Assembly: GCA_030065915.1 (NCBI GenBank)
Contig: JASJCQ010000002.1
Location: 62,001 to 126,000, forward strand
Source: Woeseiaceae bacterium
Lineage (GTDB): Bacteria > Pseudomonadota > Gammaproteobacteria > Steroidobacterales > Woeseiaceae
DNA length: 64,000 nucleotides
Reading direction: 5' to 3'
Part shown: positions 54,406-62,114 of the stretch, piece after piece
Numbering within the stretch: position 1 is the stretch's first letter
Layout: every line of letters begins with the position of its first letter
The notes under the pieces: generated by a model
Seen by the model: the letters and a program-made list of their open reading frames with translations, nothing else
The model's database searches: none
Told to the model about the DNA's origin: nothing
Program-made: the position numbers and the translations under genes

Positions 54406-56547
54406 ATGCGACGTTTTCCCCTGATTCTCCTGTCCCTGGCGCTGGCCGCGTGCGGCAGTAACACAGACGACTCCGCGGCCAAGGCTTCGTCCGCGACCGA
54501 TCCTGACCTGGGCAACGACCCATATATCTGGCTCGAAGACGTCGAGGGTGAAAAGGCCCTCGAATGGGTTGAAGAGCAGAACGCCGAGTCGTTGGCCTAC
54601 CTGGAATCCTTGCCGACGTTCGAACCGCTGAAGGCGCAAAACCTCGAAAACTACAATTCAGATGAGCGCATCCCAGGACCGGCGATTCGCGGCGAGTTCG
54701 TCTATAATTTCTGGCGTGACGCGACCTACAAACGCGGACTCTGGCGCCGCATGAGCATCGAAGACTACGTTGCCGGCGGCGAAGATTGGCAGGAGATCCT
54801 CGACCTCGATGCACTGGCGGATGCCGAGGGAGAGGACTGGGTCTGGAAAGGGTCCACCTGCCTGCGGCCTGAGTACTCGAAATGCCTGTTGCGACTGTCA
54901 CGCGGTGGCGCCGATGCGGTCGTCGTTCGTGAATTCGATACCGACAAGGCCGCCTTCGTCGAGAACGGCTTCTTCCTGGTCGAAGCCAAGTCGAGTTTGT
55001 CCTGGGTCGATGAAGACACGCTGTTCGTGGGCACAGACTTCGGCGAGGGTTCGTTGACGGACTCCGGCTATGCTCGCACCGCGCGACTCTGGAAGCGTGG
55101 CGTGCCGGTCGAGGAGGCCGAGGAAATCTACGCAGGCGAGCAGACCGACGTTGCCGCCGGCATCTACCGTACCTGGGACCTCGACGACGCCTACGACATC
55201 GCGTACCGCAGCCCGTCGTTCTTCACGTCACTCCGCTACCTCTACGTCGATGGCGGACTGGCGAAAATCGATATTCCCGACGACGCATCGTTCAACGGCA
55301 TATTCCGCGGTCAGATGATCGTCGAGCTGAAGTCAGACTGGACGCCGGCCGACGAGACTTACAAGCAGGGCGCACTGGTTTCAATCGACTTCGCCGAGTT
55401 TATGGATGGTGGGCGCGACTTCGACGTGATTTTCGAACCCACCGAGACGATGGCGCTGAAACGCGCCGGTGTCGCGTCGACGCGGGACTACCTGATGCTG
55501 AACATCATGGAAGACGTCGTCAGCAAGGTGGAGCGCCTGTCCATCGTCGAAGGCGAATGGGTCAGCGAGCAGGTCGAGGTCGAGCCTTTCGGCAATATCT
55601 CTTTCGGTAGTGCCGACGATAATTCGAACCTGTTCTTCTTCTACTACGAAAGTTTCCTGCGACCCGATACCCTGTACGTAACGGACGACGCCGGTGAGAC
55701 GATCACACCGCTCAAGACCCTGCCGGAGTTCTTCGATGCGAGCGGAATGACCGTGGACCAGTACTTTGCGACCAGCAAGGACGGTACGCGCGTCCCGTAC
55801 TTTGTCATCATGCCCAGAGAATTCGAAGCCGATGGCAAGACGCCGACACTGATCGGCGCGTACGGCGGATTCCAGGTCAGCCGCAATCCGTTTTACAGCA
55901 CAACCCTGGGCCACAGCTGGCTCGAGCGCGGTGGCGCCTACGTTCTCGCGAATATCCGCGGCGGTGGTGAGTACGGCCCGGCCTGGCACCAGGCGGCGTT
56001 GAAGGAGAAACGTCAAAACGCCTACGACGACTTCATTGCCGTCGCCGAAGACGTCATCGAGCGCGGTATCTCCAGCCCGCAACACATCGGAATTCGTGGC
56101 GGTTCGAACGGCGGTCTGCTGACCGGTGTCATGCTGACGCAGCGCCCGGATCTCTGGGGCGGCGTGGTCGTCCAGGTGCCGCTGCTCGACATGAAGCGCT
56201 TCAACAAGATGCTGGCCGGCGCGTCATGGATGGGCGAATACGGCGACCCGGACACCGATGACTGGAACTTCATCAAGGAATACTCGCCGTATCACAACAT
56301 CGACCCCGACACCGAGTACCCGAAGGCATTCTTTACGACGTCGACTCGCGACGACCGCGTACATCCGGCACATGCGAGAAAGATGGTCGCCCGCATGCGA
56401 GAGATGGGGCATGACCTCTACTACTTCGAGAACACGGTCGGCGGTCACGCGGGGGCTTCCGACTTCACGCAGGCCGCAAGGAACGAGGCACTGATCTACA
56501 GCTACCTGTGGGATCAGCTCGGCGAACCGCCGCAGCCCGAATCGTGA
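54406..56547 (+). CDS. Prolyl oligopeptidase-family lipoprotein (S9A)
   Basis: A 713-residue peptidase with a lipoprotein signal: L13-A-A-C16 after a hydrophobic stretch, so it is membrane anchored in the periplasm. D-P-Y-I-W-L-E-D-V-E-G follows, the typical start of the prolyl oligopeptidase beta-propeller. The catalytic domain has S567 (R-G-G-S-N-G-G), Asp in R-D-D-R-V-H-P (D649/D650) and H681 (V-G-G-H-A-G). It probably degrades proline-containing peptides. The ATG at 54406 is used since it gives the signal. The next gene starts at its stop codon. Confidence 0.94.
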   Translation: MRRFPLILLSLALAACGSNTDDSAAKASSATDPDLGNDPYIWLEDVEGEKALEWVEEQNAESLAYLESLPTFEPLKAQNLENYNSDERIPGPAIRGEFVYNFWRDATYKRGLWRRMSIEDYVAGGEDWQEILDLDALADAEGEDWVWKGSTCLRPEYSKCLLRLSRGGADAVVVREFDTDKAAFVENGFFLVEAKSSLSWVDEDTLFVGTDFGEGSLTDSGYARTARLWKRGVPVEEAEEIYAGEQTDVAAGIYRTWDLDDAYDIAYRSPSFFTSLRYLYVDGGLAKIDIPDDASFNGIFRGQMIVELKSDWTPADETYKQGALVSIDFAEFMDGGRDFDVIFEPTETMALKRAGVASTRDYLMLNIMEDVVSKVERLSIVEGEWVSEQVEVEPFGNISFGSADDNSNLFFFYYESFLRPDTLYVTDDAGETITPLKTLPEFFDASGMTVDQYFATSKDGTRVPYFVIMPREFEADGKTPTLIGAYGGFQVSRNPFYSTTLGHSWLERGGAYVLANIRGGGEYGPAWHQAALKEKRQNAYDDFIAVAEDVIERGISSPQHIGIRGGSNGGLLTGVMLTQRPDLWGGVVVQVPLLDMKRFNKMLAGASWMGEYGDPDTDDWNFIKEYSPYHNIDPDTEYPKAFFTTSTRDDRVHPAHARKMVARMREMGHDLYYFENTVGGHAGASDFTQAARNEALIYSYLWDQLGEPPQPES

Positions 56548-57419
56548 TGGAGCGTCGCGACTTCCTGAAGCTCGCCGGGGCAGCCGGCCTCGCGTCGCTG
56601 GCGCCCCCCGTTCTCGCTGAGACGATTGCCGCTCGTACCATTCCCGGGACCAGTGAGCGGCTCCCGGTTATCGGGCTCGGCAACTCGAATGCGTTTCGCC
56701 GCGGCGACGTCGAAGCGAGCATGGCGGTCATAGAGAGACTGATGCAGTTCGGCGGCCGCTATATCGACTGCGGTGGCGACGCCCGGTTCGTCGCGGCCGA
56801 AGCCGCAAGCCGACTGGAGTTCGATAACGTCCTGCTCGGGGCTTACTTCGACTTGTCCAGTCCGGATGTGGTCAGGGATGAGGTTGCGCGGTTGGCCGGC
56901 GAAGATGGTTCGATGACGCTGATGAATTGTTTCACCGACCAGGTTAATGAGCACTGGGACGTCATGCGGGGCTTCAAGGAAGACGGCCTGACGAAGTTCA
57001 TCGGAACCGCGAGGCACACCAGCGAATACTACGACACGATGATTGGTCTGATGAAGACCGGCACGCTGGATGTGCTGCAGGTCAACTATTCGATGCTCGA
57101 GCCGGAGGCGGCCGAGCGTGTCCTGCCGACGGCGCTGGACGAGGGCGTCGCCGTCATGATCAACCGCCCGTTTATCAACGGGCGCTATTTCGGCGTGGTC
57201 AGCGGCAAGGCGCTGCCTGAGTGGGCCAGTGAATTCGACTGCGAATCCTGGGCCCAATTCTCGTTGAAGTTCATCCTGTCACACCCGGCAGTCAGCTGTG
57301 TCCTGACCGAGACTGAGAACCCGAAGCACGCGATTGACAACCTTCGCGCCGGTCTCGGACGTCTGCCGGATGAGAAGACACGACAACGCATGCGCGAGCA
57401 TCTCCTTTCACTGGCCTGA
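56547..57419 (+). CDS. Tat-exported aldo/keto reductase-fold protein lacking the catalytic tetrad
   Basis: A 290-residue protein with a twin-arginine signal (E-R-R-D-F-L-K-L-A-G-A-A-G-L-A). The remaining sequence follows an aldo/keto reductase layout: L-P-V-I-G-L-G-N, R-Y-I-D-C-G-G-D-A, G-L-T-K-F-I-G-T-A-R-H and V-N-Y-S-M-L-E-P-E. But the Tyr of the usual D-T-A-x-x-Y-G, the Lys of the next strand and the His after it are not where expected, so it may not be a redox enzyme in the normal way. ATG overlaps the upstream TGA by one base. Confidence 0.85.
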   Translation: MERRDFLKLAGAAGLASLAPPVLAETIAARTIPGTSERLPVIGLGNSNAFRRGDVEASMAVIERLMQFGGRYIDCGGDARFVAAEAASRLEFDNVLLGAYFDLSSPDVVRDEVARLAGEDGSMTLMNCFTDQVNEHWDVMRGFKEDGLTKFIGTARHTSEYYDTMIGLMKTGTLDVLQVNYSMLEPEAAERVLPTALDEGVAVMINRPFINGRYFGVVSGKALPEWASEFDCESWAQFSLKFILSHPAVSCVLTETENPKHAIDNLRAGLGRLPDEKTRQRMREHLLSLA

Positions 57420-57426
57420 GTCCGTC

Positions 57427-58101
57427 ATGATCACGATTCACCATCTTGAATACTCTCGTTCGCAGCGCCCCATCTGGCTGCTCGAGGAGCTGGGTGTCGA
57501 CTACGAAGTGAAGCGCTACCAGCGAGACTCGAAGACGATGCTGGCGCCGCCCGAGCTCAAGGAGATTCATCCTCTCGGCAAATCGCCGGTCCTTACCGAC
57601 GAAGATGTCACCGTTGCGGAATCCGGCGCGATCATCGAGTACCTGCTGGACAAGTATGGCGATGGCCGGCTTGAGCCGTCTGACGAAGCCGGCAAGCGCA
57701 CGCTAACCTACTGGCTCCATTACGCGGAAGGCTCGTTCATGCCGCTTATGATTATCTCCTTGATCCTGAACCGGATCGAGACCGCGCCGGTGCCATTTTT
57801 CGTCAAGCCGATCGCCAAAGGTATCGCCGGCAAGGTGCGCTCAGGCTTCCTGAACGCGAACCTGGAAAGACACCTGGGCTTCATTGAGACAACGCTTTCG
57901 GGGGGCGGCTGGTTCTGCGGCGATAGATTCACGGCGGCCGACATACAAATGAGTTATTGTCTCGAGGCGGCTGAAGCCCGCACCGACGTAGCGAATGAGT
58001 ATCCGAATATTAATGACTTCCTGTCACGTATCCGGGCTCGGGATGCTTACCAGCGGGCGATGTCGGCCGGCGGGCCGGCTACGATACCGAGTTTCGCGTA
58101 G
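57427..58101 (+). CDS. Glutathione S-transferase
   Basis: A 224-residue GST. The N-terminal thioredoxin-like domain has H-H-L-E-Y-S-R-S-Q-R-P-I-W-L-L-E-E-L and P-L-G-K-S-P-V-L-T-D, then E-S-G-A-I-I-E-Y-L (glutathione-binding Glu-Ser). The C-terminal helical domain has F-T-A-A-D-I-Q-M-S-Y. A Ser near the start (Y-S-R-S) is the probable catalytic residue, as in bacterial beta/theta-like enzymes. It follows the aldo/keto-reductase-like gene by 7 bp, so the three genes from 54406 form an operon. The substrate is unknown. Confidence 0.92.
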   Translation: MITIHHLEYSRSQRPIWLLEELGVDYEVKRYQRDSKTMLAPPELKEIHPLGKSPVLTDEDVTVAESGAIIEYLLDKYGDGRLEPSDEAGKRTLTYWLHYAEGSFMPLMIISLILNRIETAPVPFFVKPIAKGIAGKVRSGFLNANLERHLGFIETTLSGGGWFCGDRFTAADIQMSYCLEAAEARTDVANEYPNINDFLSRIRARDAYQRAMSAGGPATIPSFA

Positions 58102-58175
58102 AACTTTCTCCTCGTTGTTTGGCCAAATACTGGCGTGGACCAAAATATCGGCGGAATCCCGTGTTTAAGGCTGAG

Positions 58176-59672
58176 ATGAAATTCGGACTACTGGCAGCGC
58201 TGTTGCTGGTCGCCGCCTGCGGGGATTCGGACCGGTTACCGGCAGCTCCCGACGACCCGGGAACGGAGAGCAAGCGGATTCCCGTGTCGACGAGTTCTGC
58301 CGATGCCCGGGCAGCCTATGAACAAGCCGTTAAGCTGATGGACTCGCTGCACTTCAACGAGTCTCGAAAGCTCCTGGACGAGGCTCTGTCAAAGGACCCC
58401 GACTTCGCAATGGCTCACTTGTTGAAGGCCAGATCCGCGATGTCGGCCGAGGAGTTCTTTTCAAGTCTCGATAATGCCGAACGCGCCGCCGATAGGGTCA
58501 GCCTGGGCGAACAGCTGGTTATAAGGTCTTTCAGGGCCGCGACGAACGGCGATGCCGAGAAGCAGCTCGCGATTTTGCGCAAGTTGGTTGCCCTGTACCC
58601 GGCCGATGAGACGGCGCACATGCGTCTCGGCAACCACCACGTCATTGAGCAGCAGTTCGAACAGGCCGTTGAGCATTTTGGACGGGCTATCGAGCTGAAT
58701 GGCCAGTACGCACCTGCCTACAACATGCTCGGTTATGCCCACCGCGGACTGGATGACTTCAACTCGGCGCAGGAGGCATTCAAGCGCTACATCGAACTCG
58801 TACCTGACGAACCCAATCCTTACGACTCTTATGCCGAGTTGTTGATGGAGGCCGGGGACTACGAGGCATCGATTGCCAACTACCGGAAGTCTTTGGATAT
58901 CGATCCGAGTTTCTATCCTTCACTCGCCGGGATCTCGATCAACGAAGCGCTTCGAGGCAGGCCGGAACGGGCTGTCGCCGTCGCCGGCCAGATGCTGGAG
59001 CGAGCACGCAACCTGCATGAGCGCCATTGGGCGACCAATCGCCTGGTGGGGGCACATCTTCACAATGACGATCATGAAGCTGCTCTCAAGGCAATTGACG
59101 AACTGGCCGAGGAGGGGAACCGCGCTGACGACGGCCTGGTCGTGGCCGATGCCGAGGAGCTCGCTGCTGATATCCTGCTGTTGCAGGGTGATGCGGAAGC
59201 GGCGATGAGGCTGTACGAGTCGGCGCTCGATCGTCGCCTCGCATCGGATCTGCACCCGCCGGTTAAGGGCGAGGCAAGACGCCAGTTCCTGTATCGGGCG
59301 ACGCTCGCGGCGCTGCAGTCCGGGTGGTCGATGCGAGCGGCGGAGTTCGTCGCGCGTTATCGCTCCGAAGCGAGTTCGGGCGGCAATGCGAGGGAACGGC
59401 AGCGCATCCATGAGCTCGAGGGCTACGCGGCGCTGGTGCAGGATGATTACGAGAAGGCAATCGATCGCCTGATATTGGCGAACCCCCTGTCGCCCGTTGT
59501 CCACTATTTCACGGCAGTCGCCTACCAGGCATCCGGTGACTTGCAGGCCGCACGCGAGCACGCACATATCGCCGCCTACCGAAACACGCTGGCGCCCAGC
59601 CTGCCGTATTTTCGCAAGCAGGCGCTGGCCATGATAGAAATAATCGACAGGGAACTGGCAGAACCGGAATAA
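58176..59672 (+). CDS. TPR-repeat lipoprotein
   Basis: A 498-residue lipoprotein with the lipobox L-V-A-A-C (Cys15), then a Ser/Pro-rich linker. At least four TPR units (about 50-250) contain A-Y-E-Q-A-V-K-L-M-D, R-L-G-N-H-H-V-I-E-Q-Q-F-E-Q-A-V-E-H-F-G-R-A-I-E-L-type and Y-A-E-L-L-M-E-A-G-D-Y-E-A-S segments, followed by more divergent repeats to the end. It most likely scaffolds periplasmic or outer-membrane complexes. The ATG at 58176 with TAAGG upstream is chosen for the lipobox. The next gene follows after 18 bp. Confidence 0.88.
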   Translation: MKFGLLAALLLVAACGDSDRLPAAPDDPGTESKRIPVSTSSADARAAYEQAVKLMDSLHFNESRKLLDEALSKDPDFAMAHLLKARSAMSAEEFFSSLDNAERAADRVSLGEQLVIRSFRAATNGDAEKQLAILRKLVALYPADETAHMRLGNHHVIEQQFEQAVEHFGRAIELNGQYAPAYNMLGYAHRGLDDFNSAQEAFKRYIELVPDEPNPYDSYAELLMEAGDYEASIANYRKSLDIDPSFYPSLAGISINEALRGRPERAVAVAGQMLERARNLHERHWATNRLVGAHLHNDDHEAALKAIDELAEEGNRADDGLVVADAEELAADILLLQGDAEAAMRLYESALDRRLASDLHPPVKGEARRQFLYRATLAALQSGWSMRAAEFVARYRSEASSGGNARERQRIHELEGYAALVQDDYEKAIDRLILANPLSPVVHYFTAVAYQASGDLQAAREHAHIAAYRNTLAPSLPYFRKQALAMIEIIDRELAEPE

Positions 59673-59690
59673 CGATTGGAGGTGCGCGGC

Positions 59691-61826
59691 ATGACCCGGA
59701 CGCTCGGCGCGGCATTGCTCGGTGCAATCGGGGGAGCGGGTCTCGTCTTCGTTTGGGTATCGTTTCTTTCCGGGCCCGATGCCGCGCTGCCGACAACCCG
59801 TGACATTCAGATCGTCTCCACGATCTCCGAGCGCGAAGCTCAGAACCTTCGTGAAGCCCGATACGAGACACTGAACACCGTTGAGCAGATAATGGCTCTG
59901 CCAACGTCCTTTGCTCGCGGCGAGGCGATGTACGCCCTCGCCGGACGTTCCGCAGCAGGCCAGTTGCAGGCACACCTGTTCGATGCCATCCGGATTTCAG
60001 ACGACACCGAGCGAGACCAGGCGCTGGGCATCCTGTTCCATCGTCTCGTCGAGCTCGATCCACAGAGCGCCCTCGCATTGTCTCGACTCGAGGATTTTCC
60101 GAAGCGACGCCAGTTCGAACGCAGCGTATGGCAGCTGTGGTCGCGTTCGGATTTTGAATCCGCGCTGGCGGCTGCCAGTGAGATCAGCGAACCAGCAGGC
60201 CGGGAGCGTGCTGCACAGGGGTTGTTCGCAGCAAACGGCTTTCTGAATACGACAGAAGTCGAACGCATCATTCGCGTGCTCGGCGTGCGACCGGATCGGC
60301 AGAATCGACACGCCTACGTGCTTGAACTGATCGAGCGTTCACCTGAGCAAGCGTTTGCTTTCGTTAACAGTCTGCCGATGAGCATGGAAAGCCGCGACGC
60401 GCTGGGCAGCATTGCGACTTACTTCGCGCAGCAATCCGATCTCGACGTGACGCGCTACACGAACCTGATCGACGACGCCAACCAGCGGCGTCAGTTTCGA
60501 CAGTGGGTCGATATGTTTCGCGCACAAAAGAACCCCGAAGCGTCACTTCGGCAGCTACTGGATTCGCCGAATCGCGATGACCCGTCTCAAGTGATGACGG
60601 CGGCGCAATCACTGGCGGCTCAGGACCTCGATGCGGCACTTCGTCTGTTTGAGGAAGCCAGGCCGCAAAACACGAGAATGTTGATGGCCATGGGCATCGG
60701 ACAGGCCTACGCGAGCAAAGACCCGGTGGCGGCAATCGCCTGGGCGCGCGAGTATTCGGGCGAACTCAATTCGCTCTACGGCCAGGACATTCTCTCCACC
60801 GTCCTGATGCAGGTCGCGCGAGTAGACGCGGAGCTTGCGCTGAGTGAAATACGCTCCATGCCGATATCCCAACGGCGCGACCAGATACAACAACAAATTC
60901 TGTTCCAGATCGTAGAAACCCAGCCGGAACGAACGCCGGAGTTTCTCGACCAACTCGCTTTCTCTAATGCCAACCAGGCGCCGACGCGGCACATGCTGAT
61001 CACGATGTGGGCGAGCAAAGATCCTGCTGGCGCGTCGGGCTGGGTCCTGGCCAATCGTGGTTCGATGAACCCGCGGGAACTGGCGGGAATCGGCCAGGCG
61101 ATAGCCGGTGCCGATCTCGATACGGCGAAGCGTCTCTTGCCGCAAATAGAAGGTCCGGCGGCCAGGTCCTGGCGCAATAGCATCGCAGGGCAACTGATAA
61201 ACACCGGTTCATTCGATGAAGCGCATGCTTTCATAGAACAGTTCAGGGGCGAGGCTGATTATCAGCAAATGAAGTCGAACTACCTTCAGATGCTCTCGCA
61301 GGCAGACCCGGCGCGCGCCGAACAGCTGGCTCGGCAGATGCCGGCCGGAGCCCCGCGCGATGCCGTACTACAGGCCATGGTGATGAATGTCTCGAGGCAC
61401 TCGCCCCAGAAAGCGGAGCAGTTGCTGGATATGATGACGGACCAGAACGCACGTATCGGTGCGGTATCCACACTCGCTCAGTACAAAGCGAGCCAGGATC
61501 CGGCATCGGCTGCCCGGTGGGCGATGTCGCGCCCAACGAACGACGAGAGAGACGCCGCGGTGTCGGCATTGCTCGGCAGCACGTCGATGCCCGAGGCCGA
61601 GGTGGATCGATTGCTCGATGCACTGACGAGCGTGGAACAGCGACAAGCGGCGGAATCAGCTTACATAACGAGGCTGGCTTACCAGAATAACGCTACCGCG
61701 GCGCGGCAGCGACTGGCCAGATCGAATCTCCCAGACGAGATGAAAGCGGAGCTTGAGCGCCAGATATCCGCCGTAGAGCGCAGCGGGATGGGCTTTGGCG
61801 GCGTGATGTATGGCTCTGATTTTTAA
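59691..61826 (+). CDS. Membrane-anchored helical-repeat protein of unknown function
   Basis: A 711-residue protein: one membrane helix (about residues 5-27, L-G-A-A-L-L-G-A-I-G) and then a purely helical solenoid. A recurring motif [W/Y]-A-S-K-D-P-x-x-A-x-x-W appears at residues 340, 440 and about 598, with a weaker W-S-R-S-D-F-E-S-A form at 150, each followed by an E-R/R-D-x-A-type helix. This looks like repeats seen in planctomycete and verrucomicrobial proteins, as far as I remember. TTGGAGG lies before the ATG. It is likely a periplasmic scaffold co-transcribed with the TPR lipoprotein. Confidence 0.8.
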   Translation: MTRTLGAALLGAIGGAGLVFVWVSFLSGPDAALPTTRDIQIVSTISEREAQNLREARYETLNTVEQIMALPTSFARGEAMYALAGRSAAGQLQAHLFDAIRISDDTERDQALGILFHRLVELDPQSALALSRLEDFPKRRQFERSVWQLWSRSDFESALAAASEISEPAGRERAAQGLFAANGFLNTTEVERIIRVLGVRPDRQNRHAYVLELIERSPEQAFAFVNSLPMSMESRDALGSIATYFAQQSDLDVTRYTNLIDDANQRRQFRQWVDMFRAQKNPEASLRQLLDSPNRDDPSQVMTAAQSLAAQDLDAALRLFEEARPQNTRMLMAMGIGQAYASKDPVAAIAWAREYSGELNSLYGQDILSTVLMQVARVDAELALSEIRSMPISQRRDQIQQQILFQIVETQPERTPEFLDQLAFSNANQAPTRHMLITMWASKDPAGASGWVLANRGSMNPRELAGIGQAIAGADLDTAKRLLPQIEGPAARSWRNSIAGQLINTGSFDEAHAFIEQFRGEADYQQMKSNYLQMLSQADPARAEQLARQMPAGAPRDAVLQAMVMNVSRHSPQKAEQLLDMMTDQNARIGAVSTLAQYKASQDPASAARWAMSRPTNDERDAAVSALLGSTSMPEAEVDRLLDALTSVEQRQAAESAYITRLAYQNNATAARQRLARSNLPDEMKAELERQISAVERSGMGFGGVMYGSDF

Positions 61827-62114
61827 ATGATTAATAATGTCGGGTGCCTGCTTTTCTCGGTCTGATTCTCGACGCCTCACAGCGTTGCCTGGCGATTCCA
61901 GCAGCGAGACTGCCGGGTTGTCTGCGATGGCATCGTTTTCGAGTCGCACTAGAACTCGCCAAATTTCGCCAAACTGTTAAACTTCCCCGCGAAGGTTTGG
62001 CCATATGTCCGTGTATGGCTTAAACTTTTCAGGTATCAGGGGTCGTCTTCGTTTGGGCCGGCGGCGTCTCGATACAGGTTTCAAGACTCTGGCATATACC
62101 CGAAGGGGGGTACC

